A stretch of DNA of 64,000 nt from Spirometra erinaceieuropaei (GCA_902702965.1 CACRXP010000425.1:168147-232146), one strand, 5' to 3'; shown: positions 32,491-44,525, counted from the first letter of the stretch. The notes: a model not told the origin generated them from the sequence alone. Numbers and translations are program-made.

Positions 32491-34740
32491 GTAAGCGTTA
32501 TGTTGTCAGAAGACGTTGACACAGGCGCTCTGTCCTTCGTAGCTAAAACAGACCCCCGATGGTGATCACACACCGTCCTACCTCCATGGCGACAGTGGTG
32601 TGTACTTACAAACCTCACCCACAGCCTATGCCATTCTCCCTCCCTTGTCCCAATGGCCATAACACGCCGACCTCGCCATGCGGACGGAGTGTAACCGATG
32701 AGTGTTTATAACCCCCGTGACATTTATAAACCTTGTGAACGTGTCATGTTCTCATTTTCTCTGTAACCGCATGGACCGGATGATGAATTGCTAAAAATAT
32801 GTTTACCAACATGACTTCTAAAGTGGAAAATTGCCCCAATGACGAAAATAATGTCACTACTCTTGAGCATATTTTACCACAACTTTAGTATCCGTGGTTC
32901 AGGTATAAGTACTGTCTACTTTGAACTGATTCACGCCCCACGCTTACATACCTCCTCCCTCTCCCTCCCTCCCAACAGTTTCCAACCCAAAATTTAGGCC
33001 GCTGTTGCCTCACACGCCACATCGGCCGTTTCCATTTAAACCATAAAATGAGATTTCGGACAGCAAAATAATATAGAACTGCACAAGCAACGCTTTCAGA
33101 TTAAGAGCCCTATTGTAAAACTTTCAATGTCGTTTTTTATCCAGATGAACAAGACGTAAAATGAGACCGTCCTGGAGATTTTCTTAAACTCACGAAATGG
33201 AGTTCTCAACTTCCCCACCCCTATAAAACGCGGACTCTGCTTAATATGCCTGAAAAATTGATTAGGATGGCTTTAAAATAAGTTTCTGAGATTCCGACTT
33301 TTCACTCATATTCCCTTCGATTGGGAATATGTTCTTCTGCGATATGGGTGGTCTTGCCCTAGCTTCCAGGGTGCTAGGGCTTAAAGGAATAAGATTAGAG
33401 TTAGATATAGGGTTAGGAAATCTGGCGTCAAGGCGAGGTTTAAAGTTTAGGACACGTTAATAGGTACCCTCGTGGAATTTAACGCGAGGTTACGTCTAGT
33501 ATGGAAGGAGGTCATATTCCCGTGTCCTGCGCGAAACCCGTCAAAAAATATCACTTTAGAAAATTCTTAAACTCTGTTTGTAAATGAAGGCATGTTTGGT
33601 TTCAACCAACTGGTACTGCGCGTACAACGTCTGCCCACCTCCTTCGGCAGAATGGTCATAAAAAATCGGGATTGCCTCGCACTGCATATAGGACACAGAG
33701 AAGTATCGGTCATTTCGTAAATCCGGTGGGCATGATAACGATAGCTCGGTGGCAAGCTGCTTAGTGCAAATCCGAAGGATTGGTTTTTCAACACTGATCC
33801 GCAAAATGCGTTTTCTGGCTGTATGGGGTGGTCAGTTCCAATCCTCCGTCTCTGTAAATATTGGTATTTCGGGGAGAGAGACAGAGACAGAGGGAGAACA
33901 CGCTTTATTATTATAGTCTTCTTTGGAACATTTTTAGGCTAAAAGTTCTCTGTTCCCCATGGGAAAAACGCATACTAATAAATACTGGGGGAGGTAACGG
34001 GTCTGCGAAAAAACTGCACAACTGCCATGGAAACAGTTTGACTCTCAGTTTCTGTATGTTGGCCACTTTACCGGTTAGGTGTCGCTCTAGATATGGCAAT
34101 GCTGGACATCCGGTATGTCGATGTACGGCAAGAGATATGTCAGAAGCCACAGTAAATGGGGTGGGTAGACTTTGTGAAAACTAATTCAGGGCGAAGGGGA
34201 TGGACAAAATTGTGCAGAATTCGATCAGCAAATTGATTGACCGTTGTGGAATGTCGTGGCGTTATGTGATCAACTTGTGCGACGTAAGAGACATCGGCAA
34301 CAGAGGAGAACAATTGGAGGACACGGTCCAAAAGGAAGAACAGTCGGAGAACGAAAACGAATGCCAGGGAGAGTGCAGGCCTCTATAACTCTCCAGAGTA
34401 GGGATTTAGGTGTGACAGGGAGGCAAACGATGAGGGAAAAAACACGTTTACGAATTGTAGTGAACTCGGCTTGGATGTGAAGGGAAAAGGGAAAACTCGG
34501 GGACACAAGAACACCAAGGTAGCGGCAATATGATACTTCATGTGGAAGAATGTCAAAAGATATAAGAATGAGAGTTTACGAGTCATCCTTGAGAGTTTAT
34601 CGTAATCGAAGCACTCCCTGGACTGACTTCCTACTAAGAAGAAGACCATTTTCCAACAACCACACAGAGACATGACTCAAGCCATTCTTCAGAAAATGGA
34701 GTTGAATCTGATTTTTGCTAAGGTTACCAATAACCAATAC
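32490..34740. other. No recognisable gene
   Basis: Only short frames, several of them open on both strands at once (33550-33804, 33911-34184). Pyrimidine-rich stretch at 32945-32985 and GAGACA-rich stretch at 33870-33900. A few CCCTAA-like words on the minus strand near 33380-33420. Nothing I can name. Confidence 0.4.
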
Positions 34741-34744
34741 AATG

Positions 34745-34945
34745 GTAGAGGGGCGCTCATCGATCGTTACTACGGAACTCACTCGTCTTCTGGTGCCTTA
34801 CGACTCTCCATCGAGTCCAACCCTGAGCTGAACAGCGGCGCGTGATTTAGGTTGCTGGTTGGAGTCTATAGAGAGCCCTAAAGCACAACGGGACGTGTGA
34901 GTTCCGTGAAAACGATCGCTGTGAGTCCCTCTACCACCAGGGAAA
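34745..34945. mobile_element. Inverted pair of SINE tails
   Basis: 34745-34810 on the minus strand and 34860-34940 on the plus strand both carry the SINE 3' tail ('gagagccctaa.gcacaacg', 'gtgagttccgt', 'gatcg.tg.g...ctctacca'). No tRNA-like head is present. A palindromic remnant. Confidence 0.65.
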
Positions 34946-34949
34946 GTAT

Positions 34950-36730
34950 CGCTAGGCCAGGAAACAATCGAACCAAGAAAACCGCAGTCAGATGTTTTTC
35001 TTAGGAGGAAATGGCGGTCTGATTTTCGTCATAGAACTTGCTTATATTCCTGTACAGCAAGCAGAACGACTTTAGTATGCTTTGGTGCCGTCGAATCGAG
35101 AAACCGGCTGTTGTTAGTCCACGAATACTTCCCACAATCACCTACTTCCCAAAGAGCACCTACGGATTACATATTTTCCCTTATTCCATACATGCGCTTA
35201 ACCTGAAACCCTGTTAGTAGTGGACACAATCAAGATCCCATACCTTGAAATGGATAGAAACGTTAATTCGCCGGAGGGGTCATGTAAGATCAAACACCCC
35301 TGTACTCGAATTATCTTAAAGGGACGTCCGTAATTGTCTGTCGTGCCTTCCTTCATAAAACGACTTAAGTAGAAAGTCTGATGAAGACTGAAGTCGTTGA
35401 CATGGACAAATTTAGCTAAGAGTCTTCAGTCGCCTTCTGTCGAGCACTCCCCTGACCCTAAGTTAACTTTTCAAGGTCTCGATTCACTAAAACAGCCCGA
35501 ACCCTGCGTTACTCTGGAGCAGCCTATTTGTGAAAAGTCAAGCTACACATTTTCATTCAATTATTTACTGCCCTGCGGCTACAACTAGAATGCCTCTCCA
35601 CTCGTATTGTGCAGTAACGAATGACCACTGAGGCGGTCGCGGCAAAATTTGCTGACTTCAGTAAATTCTATCTTCACTTCGAATTCCTGTCTTCTAAAGC
35701 ATTTTACTGGCACGCAGCTGTTTTAAGTCGACGATGACATGGTTTCCTGGACACTGTGACACAGATTGTCTTAGTTGGCCAGACAATCGGAACATTATTG
35801 CCAAGGCAACTGGCGGTTATGTACGGAAAACCCTACGTCGAGCCGCCTACCACCCAATCGGAGTTGTCCTGAAGCTATTTTAAGTACAGGGCCTAAAACG
35901 AAATTAATACGTTAACAATCCCTTCTCTAAATTGGAAAATTGTGCTTAGGGGGAATATTTTTTCTCTCGGCTTCATGAATGAAACCTAGTTATTTACTTT
36001 TCTTTTAAAAATTTGTTTTTTCCTTGTGCTGGTGTTGTTATTTACCATTCCACGTGGTCTGTTTTCTGCAAAATTATGATTTTCTTAATTTCTACTTTCT
36101 ACTTTTAATTAACTGTTTCTGTAATATACAAGGACATTATTCACCTGAAGCTATCAGTCCCTAGGAGCCAAATGAGATGGTCTCCACATTGGAGATTACC
36201 CATTCCGTCGGATGACGGTGGTTCTCTTCGGTGACTTCCAGCTCAGTCTGTTCTCACGGAGTCATCTTCTTGCAGCTACGATGGCTTAAATCCAAACAAA
36301 TGGCGTATATAAAGATAGAACTGCGTCACGAAAGTAAATTGACTCCCGAAACAAGACTTTCTCATAATACTGTTTCTACTTTATAACAATTTTCACAACA
36401 TAGGGCACTCATCGGTCCTTGGTCTGCATCCCCCTCCCAAGTATGTTCCGAGAAAATGCTGAAGAAAATTATTTTTTAAATGCTTTTTCAATGGCTGATG
36501 AGTCTTACCTACAGGCATCATATTGTGGAATGTTCACTCAAATACACTGGCGATGCATGTTCCATGTTAAAATTCCACATAGGTTAACAATAAATACTCC
36601 CCAAGCTTGAAGGCACCCTTCCTGGAAGTTGGGTTAAATTTTGAACTACGAATGCCGAATTCTGATTTGTTTTCTTGTGAATGGTTTTGAAATTTCCGCT
36701 TGATCTTGTCTTCAACATGTAGACATAAAT
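34950..36730. other. No recognisable gene or repeat
   Basis: AT-rich sequence with frames under 65 codons. No supported feature. Confidence 0.4.
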
Positions 36731-36734
36731 GCCT

Positions 36735-37005
36735 GCAGCACAGCGGTCACGTTGAGGAACATGATCGTTCCGTTGTGCCTTGGGACTCAAGTTAGAGCCC
36801 TTGCGTGCCGTCGCATAGCGGCCAGAAACATATAGAGGTAAAGGAGTACTGCCAAAGACAAGGGAGTCCACAAAAGCCATTCCTGGCTTATTAGCCAATC
36901 CGAGGTGTGGAAACTCGACCCTGGAATCTTTGCTCATTAAGCGAATGCTCTACCGATGGGCCACGGGATTGCTGTCATGTCGGTTGTGATTGATGAGCAA
37001 CATTT
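36735..37005 (-). mobile_element. tRNA-derived SINE, minus copy
   Basis: Minus strand: 5' 'atcacaaccgacatgacagc', head 'cccgtggcccatcggtagag' and 'gatt', body 'ggctaataagccaggaatgg', 3' 'gtcccaaggcacaacggaac'. Near full length but diverged. Head-to-head with the next copy. Confidence 0.8.
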
Positions 37006-37017
37006 CACCATAATAAA

Positions 37018-37205
37018 TATTCCCGATCATAGTCGACAGAACAACGGGGCCTTGGGTCACCGGTAAAGCGTTCGACTCAATGAGCAAAGATTTTGGGCCC
37101 GAGTTTCACATTTGGAATTGGCTATGATTGGCTGATGACGGTTAATAGGCCAAAAAACGGCCAGTCCGGTCTCTCTAGTCTTTGCCGGTACTCCATTGGC
37201 GAAAT
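37018..37205 (+). mobile_element. tRNA-derived SINE, plus copy, 3'-truncated
   Basis: Starts 'attcccgatcatagtcgaca', head 'ggccttgggtcaccggtaaagcg', body 'tgattggctgatgacggtta' and 'ccggtctctctagtctttgc'. The distal tail is missing. It forms an inverted pair with 36735-37005. Confidence 0.75.
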
Positions 37206-37209
37206 AAAT

Positions 37210-38125
37210 ATGCCTATCCGTGTTTATAGCACTCACATTTTTCAAAACGATAACTGTTGCTAGGAGAAGGTATAAAAATACAGGGTTTTTCATTACTATA
37301 GCTATTCTCCTTCCACGAAAGGTGGCTGGAGAGTATTTTTTTAGGCGAGTCAGGAAGATTAGAAAGTTGAAATTTGCACACGTTTTGAAATTTCATTGTC
37401 AGAAATAAGTTAATAATTGCAACTCAGCTGATGCCAAAAGTCGCCTTCGCGAGAACGGCCTTCAGGTACATTAGTTATTTGCTCTCTCAACGCTTGGTAG
37501 GCTGGCAGCTGACCTATATCTGCCAGCAAAGTTATTAATGGCTGTTGCGATTCCTGTATTTGTCGTAAAATTTAGTCATCTGATTGGCCCAAAACCGCCA
37601 AGCCGCCGGGAGCCAAGTTATTGCCTGGAACGGGTGTATGAACAGCCACCAGGGACACTTTATATCTAGGGCCAACAACTAGCTCATATTCGTGAATAGT
37701 AGACTGGACTTATTTATCGGTCTCGCTGGCAGACCTGATTCGGTCACAGTTACACTCAGCACAGTTTCTAGTCAATTGGTATTGGATCCTTTTAATGGGT
37801 GGGCTGTTAGTAAACTGTCGCTTTTAGTCTGTGTGCTATTCGAATTTACGTTTGTGTGTTGGCTAGCTGAGTTTATCGGATACATTAACAATGTACGGTA
37901 CAACACTCCGATACCTCGACCTGAATATTTATCTTGCGGTTGTGCCGTTAAATTTTTGTTCGCATGCCTTGACAAAGTTTCCAAAGTGTCAAGCACGAGT
38001 TCCCGAAGATATTGTCCCTCGACCTTTTTTCCTCCGGTTTGCCACAACGAGTTTTAGCCTAGTTTCTGGGTGTTCTTGTAAAAATGTTTTTTTTCACTAG
38101 GAAAGTTCCTGTGGAAGCATACAAT
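37210..38125. other. No recognisable gene
   Basis: The 121-codon plus frame at 37692-38057 is opposed by a 91-codon minus frame over the same bases. Neither shows a motif. Left unassigned. Confidence 0.4.
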
Positions 38126-38127
38126 AC

Positions 38128-38570
38128 GGGAAATATTGGCCATTGTCCTGCAAACCCTGGTTTTAATTCGCACAGGGGCCTTTTGTAAACTGACAGGTCG
38201 ACCAACGATGTCCACCGTGTGCTCCTCAGCAGCGTGAATCCGTTCAAAAGGACGGTAGACTTGCACTGCATCTGCCGCACTCTCTCCTCCCCCCCCCCCT
38301 CTGTGCCCGGTGCCAAAACACAATCAAAAAGTCCGTGCGCGGGAGAGGATGCAGGGAGTTGACACGGAGTGAACCCGCACCTAGGCGTACCACAACGACC
38401 CATGGTCCACAACGTACACTAACCAGGATTTTGCATAGGAAGCGAAGTGGGGAGGCGAATCAGATACCAAAGAGTGGGATTGCCATGGTAGCCACATTAA
38501 AAAGGAGCCATTGCAGTCTCAGTCCGACAGCCGGACAGTCCACAGCAACACACACACCGATCTGACTGTG
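38128..38570 (+). repeat. GC-rich dispersed repeat G
   Basis: Shares 'gatgtccaccgtgtgctcc', 'ctgc.gcactctctcctcc', 'cccggtg.caaaac' and 'ccacatta..aaggag.cattgcag' with copies at 42600-43060 and 59000-59850 (plus strand) and 47700-48115 (minus strand). A C run sits at 38289-38299. Frames on both strands are incidental to the high GC. Element type unknown. Confidence 0.6.
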
Positions 38571-38579
38571 AGATTCGAG

Positions 38580-39400
38580 GTTCAGATTGGAAAAGTTTAG
38601 AGATCCGGGAAGATTATTAGAAGAAGAAGAAAATTGGCTCTCCGGAACAGGTTTATTTAACTGCTGACGTTTCAAAGAGCTGGGTCGGCTCTTCATTGTC
38701 AAAGCGTAAACTGTACCTAATCGATCAGAAATTTAGTTTAAAGTGGCAAGTTGTGTTGGCCGACCTCATGCTGATCGATTTTTTTCCTCTCCTCCCGCTG
38801 CGTTGGCCTCTCAGGAGATGGTTGACGGGCGTTTTTGCCTGTGCGCTTTATGAGTCACCACTCCGTCGAGGGGAGCTGATTGGACTTTAGTCGGGCGGTC
38901 GGTCTGGCGGTTCTTGTTCTTCCTCACCGAGTAAGCTCAGCGTTGGGCTATCTCCGTGCTGCCTTCTTAAGTCAGGTGTGGTTGTTTGGTCCTGAGTTCT
39001 ACGATTGTGATGACGTAAGACTTTGTAAGCTGCAGGAAGGTCCAGATGCCTGTTGATAGAGTGGGCATCGGAGAACCACGCTTCGAGAGTTAGCCGTTCT
39101 GTTTTTGTGTTGCCTCGGCCTAAGATGGTAGCCCTCTGGAGGTCAAAAGTATGCCCCGTTTCTCCAACGTGATTTGCTAGTTGAGAGTTAGGGTCTAACC
39201 TCCGAGTGGCCGATTTATGTTCTTGTAGGCGAGTTTGCAATTTCCGCCCAGTTTCGCCCACATAGTTGCACGCCACCGCTTTTAAAGCGTGGCTGATTGT
39301 TTGCAGGGAGGAAAATGCGCTGAGTCGTCGACCGCACACTTTACTCTCATTCCAGGCCCCAGCCATTGTTTGAGTCTGTCATTTGTCTGGTGCTTGGAAT
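38580..39400 (-). pseudogene. PLE family D, GIY-YIG C-terminal fragment and tail
   Basis: The 159-codon minus frame at 38887-39366 contains CNYVGETGRKLQTRLQEHKSA (second half of GIY-YIG with the catalytic-helix Arg and the following Glu/His), NHVGETGHTFDL, then TLEAWFSDAHSINRHLDLP. This is the usual C terminus of Penelope-family endonucleases. The first strand (GIY/VVY) is replaced by unrelated sequence (SHALKAVA), so the domain is incomplete. The RT is absent. The 3' tail (about 38590-38880) holds the hammerhead-like motif and ends with CTTCTTCTTCT, as do the PLE-A tails. The palindromic element at 39420 abuts its 5' side. Confidence 0.8.
38642..38717 (-). ncRNA. Hammerhead-ribozyme-like motif in PLE-D tail
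   Basis: Minus strand, 5' to 3': stem I strand ACAG-TTTA-C-GCT, core TTGACAA (consensus would be CTGACGA), stem II GAAGAGC/GCTCTTT with a CGACCCA loop, GAAAC-GTC, then the stem I partner AGC ... TAAA-C-CTGT. GAAAC-GTC leaves a two-pair stem III (A-U, C-G) with no loop, and the NUH cleavage triplet is GUC. Minimal stem III hammerheads are known from Penelope-like elements. Two core transitions probably inactivate this copy. It lies about 170 bp downstream of the PLE-D frame. Confidence 0.55.
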
Positions 39401-39419
39401 GGGAGTAGTGGCTGACATA

Positions 39420-40412
39420 GAGTAGGTGGGTTTACTCATGAAATGTCAACCGAAATTCCAAACTGCGTTTTCGTTTCGAAAAGATCAATTAAGTAGGGTT
39501 TTAAAGCCGATCATAGTGCAGCATAATTCTGAATAATAATTCAGTTACCTCAAAATGTCGGCCTTCGAAAGAACTTCTTTTCGGCCGGGTACAAAATTAT
39601 ACTCCGTAAGAAACGACTACTTAAGTAGCATGCATTTTTCTCATTGATTTTCGAGGCCCTTAAAAAGTCAATTATATTTTATGGAAAACATACATAAAAA
39701 TATTCACTATTCTACTCATTCGGTATAAAATTACGTCTTGTTTCAAATTTATACTCAAAGAAAGGGTATAATTTGGTTTTCGAAAAGTTTCTAATTATGA
39801 GATTTTTAATACCATAAAATGGCCGTTCATAAAACGTCATGTTTCTGCATTTACTATTGTTCCTTGCAAAGTTAACAATATGGCTCAAATTCACTGATAA
39901 AGCCTCTGAACCCCTTATAATCTCCCGTGAATACCGTAGAGAATTTAGGGCTTTCCGTACGTTAAAAGTATACGTTATGTAGTTTGTAAACCCTGAATGT
40001 ACGTGTAACGGGAGGTCGAGTTCAAAATTATTCGGGAATTGGAAAAGATTTTTAAAACCAACTTAAACCGTTTTTCGAGTAAACAAATGAAGGAAGACGT
40101 AATTTGCTACCAAATAAGCGGAAGAATGAATATTTTTATACTTCTTTTCCATGAAATATAATTGACTTTCTAAAGGCATCGAAAATATTTGAGAAAAGTG
40201 CTTGCTACATTAGAAGTAGGTTTTTACAGCGTGTAGTTTTTGGATGCAGCCGAAAATAAATTCGTTTAAATGCCGGCATACCGAGGTAACTGAGTTATTA
40301 TAGAACTATGCTGCAAGAAGATTAATTTTACAGCGCTATTCAGTTAATCTTTTCGAAACGAAAAAGCATATCGGAATTTCGGTTGACATTTCATGAGTTA
40401 GCCCATCTACTG
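39420..40412. mobile_element. Palindromic CAGT-element, subfamily 1 (993 bp)
   Basis: Left end (G)AGTAGGTGGG...ACTCATGAAATGTC, right end mirrored, ending CATCTACTG. TA precedes; GA follows (mutated TA). The arms mirror throughout. 'agtggctgacata' precedes this element and also the next one, which starts only 84 bp beyond its end. Confidence 0.8.
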
Positions 40413-40496
40413 GAGAAGAGTAGCAGTAGGTCAAAAAAGCAGATAACCAATGGTTTGCAAATCAATGAAGGCTGGCTGAGAGCAGTGGCTGACATA

Positions 40497-41405
40497 CAGT
40501 AGATGTGCTAACTCATGAAATGTCAACCAAAATTCCGATATGCGTTTTCGTTTCGAAAAGATAAATTAAGTAGTGTTGTAAAACTAATCATGATGCAGCA
40601 TAAATCTATAATGATCCATTTACCTCAGGGCGTCAACTTTCGAAAGAACTTATTTTCGACTGAATGCGAGATCTATACTCCGCAAAAAATGACTACTTAG
40701 GTAGCATGCAATTTTCTCATTGATTTTCGATGCCCTTGAAAATTCAATTATAGTTCATGGAAAACATGCATAAAAATATTCATTTTTTTACTTATTCGGT
40801 AGCAAATCACGTCTTCTTCTTCCAATTTCATACTCAAAAGAAGAGTATAATTCGGTTTTAAAAAATTTTCTAATTTTGAGATATTTTAATACCGTTAAAT
40901 GGCCGTTCATGAAACGTCATGTATCTGCATTTACGAATGTGGCTTGCGAAGTTAACAACATTGCTCAAATCAACAGCTTAATTTTATGAACCTCATGTGG
41001 TCTCCTCTTAACACCGTAGAAAAATGCATGGCTTTCAGTACACGGAAAATATACAGCTTGTAGTTTTAAAACCCTGAATGCAAGTGTAACAGCAGGTCGG
41101 GTTCAAAATTATTGGGGAATTAGAAAAGTTTTTTAAAACCGAATTATACTCTTCTTTTGAGCATGAAATTGGAAGAAGACGTGATTTTCTACCGAATAAG
41201 TAAAAGAGTGAATATCGTTATGCATGTTTCCATGAAATACAACTGAATTTTCAAGGGCATCGAAAATCAATGAGAAAATTGCATGCTACTTACGTAGTCA
41301 TTTTTGCATCATGATTAGTTTTACAACACTACTTAATTTATCTTTTCGAAACGAGAACGCATTTCGAAATTTTGGTTGACATTTCATGAGTTAGCACATC
41401 TACTG
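40497..41405. mobile_element. Palindromic CAGT-element, subfamily 1 (909 bp)
   Basis: CAGTAGATGTGCTAACTCATG at the left is mirrored at the right as CATGAGTTAGCACATCTACTG, with TA on both outer sides (40495-40496 and 41406-41407). Even the subfamily-specific change (GATGTGC) is mirrored at both ends, showing gene conversion between arms or origin by fold-back. No transposase. Confidence 0.9.
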
Positions 41406-41409
41406 TATC

Positions 41410-42590
41410 TAGTGACCTCGTCTGCGCCTGCCGTACACATGACTTGGTCCCTCAAATACAAGCGCCAGTATTTTGCACTCAAGGGATAGACGGCGTAGAC
41501 CTCGCATGCGTTAGAGTAGTAATTTTTGCAGGCTAACGCGTCTTGGAATGACACATTGCTCTTTTATGTTTTCTCCATCATAAAGCGGGTGACTGGAAAA
41601 ACTGCCTTGAGATTTTTCGGACGCTGAAATCCTAACCCGGCTGATAGTAGCAGATGACTCACCGACAAACCGCACCCTTAGGTTTGGTAGACAGCAATTC
41701 AAAGCCATTGCTTCTAGTCGTTTTACTGCTGCTTCAAGAATGAGACCGGAAAAGGAGACCGTGTAGTTGCGCTTCTGAATTATTCACACACAGTCACAAC
41801 AAATGTGGAAAGATCCTCATGCCAGTAGGTGACAATTAATTCATTTTGTCTTCTCTTCATTTTAGCGCTCTTCCAGCAGAGTTTGCATTGTTTCGGCCGA
41901 CAGATTTTGCAGGTTTGAAGCAGGAAAAGCTTCTTGTCAAGAGACAGTGTCAGTTCACTACTGGCAAGGCGAACGTTATTTGGCGATTGCAGAAACTGTT
42001 TAGCTGAGCAGATTATGTGTTAAGGATTTTGAGTTAAAACTTCGGGCCCTGAACCAGCCAATTCACCAATTCGAATTTTCGAATTCCCCACGGAGAAGTT
42101 GTTGGCCGTGTTTTATACCTACTTTGCGAAGCATGCATTGGCCATAAATTCTTAAACGCCCAGTATCCCTGGACTTCGCCTTTTATCCTTGTCATTGCTT
42201 TTGCTTTCCAGAATTCTGTTTATTTTATTTCATAGCGCCTTCATTGAGCTCTCTCCAACAAACGTTGTAATACATAGGCGGCTCAGTATGGGTGCAGCAG
42301 GCGAGACGCAGACGGTCATTACCTTTCATCAGTACGTCGTAGACCAAGGACGTATAGATATACCAACCGCATGACCAGCAGTACGGAATCAATTGCATAT
42401 TGGGGCTGAAAGTCACTAACAAAGGAGGTGTTTGAAGTACATACAAGCTGTATTCTCCCCCACCCCATCTATGATCGTGGACCAGAGCGAATTTTGGAAA
42501 GTTAAAGAACTATGATGTCGGACTTAGAAAACTTCCCCCTCTTATTCCTTCCTATTATCTGTGGCTCATATCTATGCTATTGCCCGAAAT
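41410..42590. other. Unassigned; one possible exon-like minus frame
   Basis: 41773-41511 on the minus strand stays open for about 87 codons and begins after a plausible 3' splice acceptor (AATAATTCAG). It includes EAAVKRLEAMALNCCLPN and VGESSATISRVRISASE. I do not recognise a family and found no neighbouring exon, so I do not call a gene. The rest is featureless. Confidence 0.25.
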
Positions 42591-42599
42591 ACAGCAAGA

Positions 42600-43060
42600 A
42601 ATACAGCGGTCACAAAGGACGATGTCCACCGCGTGTCCAACAACATTCCGAACGCAGGGTGGTGGTCTTCGCGTAATTTAATTTAAAATGATAGCATAGT
42701 TGCGCACCATCTACCTCACACTCTCCTCCTTTACCCACCTGACCCAAGTGGCAAACTTGAATCAAAACGGCAGGGGGTGGAATCGGACTCAGTAGCTAAC
42801 AAAGATATATGACCCGCCTGTGCTTGCTACTGACGCCTTGACCGTGCACAATGGACCAGATTTCCACAGAAACAGAAGTGCACGACTTAACTGCCATCTG
42901 GGTGGGTGTGCCACAGAGGCCACATTAAGAAGGAGACATTGCAGCCTGACTCATCACCCTGAGAGGAGGTCCACGTTTTCGCCTCAGTTGGCAGCCTACC
43001 AAGATACCACTGTGCGGAAGTTTAAAAGGACAGGAGATTGTTTAAAATAAGGAATATGTG
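42600..43060 (+). repeat. GC-rich dispersed repeat G
   Basis: 'gatgtccaccgcgtg', 'cacactctcctcc' and 'gccacattaagaaggagacattgcagcctgac' (in part) match the copies at 38.1 and 59 kb in the same order. No motif in its frames. Confidence 0.6.
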
Positions 43061-43145
43061 CTGAGTTCTCGAGGACGGAGTCCTCCGAGCAACGGTCCAC
43101 TGCCCGGACCGGGGACTGGGCGCAATGACTGAGAGTGCTACGATA

Positions 43146-44082
43146 CAGTAGGTGGACCAACTCATGAAATGTCAACCGAAATTCCGAAATGCGTCTTCTT
43201 TTCGAAAAAATTAATTAAAATGGGTTGTAAAACTAATCAGCTTGCAGTATGATTCTATAATATTTCAGGTACCTCAGGATGCCGGTCTTCCAAAAAACTT
43301 CATTTCGGCTGCATGAAACAACTACACTCTGTAAAAAATGACTACTCGAATAGTATGCATTTTTCTCATTGATTTTCGGTGCCCTTAAAGATTCAATTGC
43401 ATTGAAAACATGCATAAAAATATTCATTCTTTTGCTCCTTCGGTAGAAGACTACGTCTTCTTCCAATCTTTTACTCAACGGAAGGGTAAAATTCGGTTTT
43501 CAAAAACTTTCCCAGTTCCCGAATAATCCTGAACCCGCTCTACCGTTACATTTGGATTCAGGGTTTTCAAGCTACAAGCTGTATATTTTCCGCGTACGGA
43601 AAACCACACATTTCTCTACGGTACTAAAGAGAGACCATATGGGGTTCATAAAATTAAGCAGTGGCTTTGATCCGTATTGTTAACTTTACAAGTCACACAA
43701 GTCCCACAATTAGAAACTTTTTTAAAATTGAATTATGTCCCTCCTTTACGTATAAAACTAGAAGAAGACGTAATTTTCTACCGAATGAATGAAAGTCTGG
43801 ATATTTTTATGCATGTTTTCCATGAAATATAATTTAATCTTAAAGGGCATCGAAAATCAGTGAAAGAAATGCATGATACATAAGTAGTCATTTTTGCAGA
43901 GTGTAGTTTTTGCATGCAGCCGCAATGAAGTTCGTTCGGAACCCGAAATCCTGAGGTAATTGAACTATTATAGAATGATGTTGCAGGCTGATTAGTTTTA
44001 CAACCCTACTTAATGAATCTTTTCAAAATAAAAACGCATTTCGGAATTTCGATTGACATTTCTTGAGTTAGCCCATCTACTG
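43146..44082. mobile_element. Palindromic CAGT-element, subfamily 1 (937 bp)
   Basis: CAGTAGGTGGACCAACTCATG at the left, mirrored at the right to end CATCTACTG, with TA directly outside both ends (43144-43145, 44083-44084). Mirrored arms include 'tactcaacggaagggtaaaattcggtttt' in part against 'aattgaattatgtccctcc'. The 81-codon minus frame is incidental. Confidence 0.88.
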
Positions 44083-44237
44083 TATGACGTGACCGTCACT
44101 CCCCTGTAGATTCCGTGCGATACGTAACGATACTCACCTTTGACGACCGAAGATTTTTTGCTTTTGAGGCTCTAAGCCAATGCGATTATGGTTATTGTGA
44201 TAGGTTTTTCTTCTCGTATGTATGCATATATGCTGTG

Positions 44238-44525
44238 ATAGAGGGGCGTTCACCGGCCGTGTTACTGGACTTATTCGTCCCGTTGTGTCCTGGGGCTCTC
44301 TAACTCTCAGGCCTAACCAGCAGCCACATGACGACTTGTAATATAGACAGAATAATATTACCGAAAAAGGCCAGGGAGAGCGGAATGGTCATTTCCGACT
44401 TATTGGCCGTCGTCAACCAATCATATCCAACCCCGAAGTGTGAAATACCTGGAGGTCCGTCCAGCGGCCTGTGGGTTAAAAGCCCAATACGTCTAATCAC
44501 TGAGCCAGGGGCTCGTTGTCCTAAC
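44238..44525 (-). mobile_element. tRNA-derived SINE, minus copy
   Basis: Minus strand: 'aggacaacgagcccctggct', head through 'ctggacggacctccaggtat', body 'gattggttgacgacggccaa' and 'ccattccgctctccctggcc', tail 'gagccccaggacacaacggg'. It adjoins a plus-strand copy head-to-head. Confidence 0.8.

Noticed and set aside
37692..38057. 121-codon plus-strand frame as a membrane protein
   Set aside because: The opposite strand is open over the same interval, and no motif or signal sequence is convincing.
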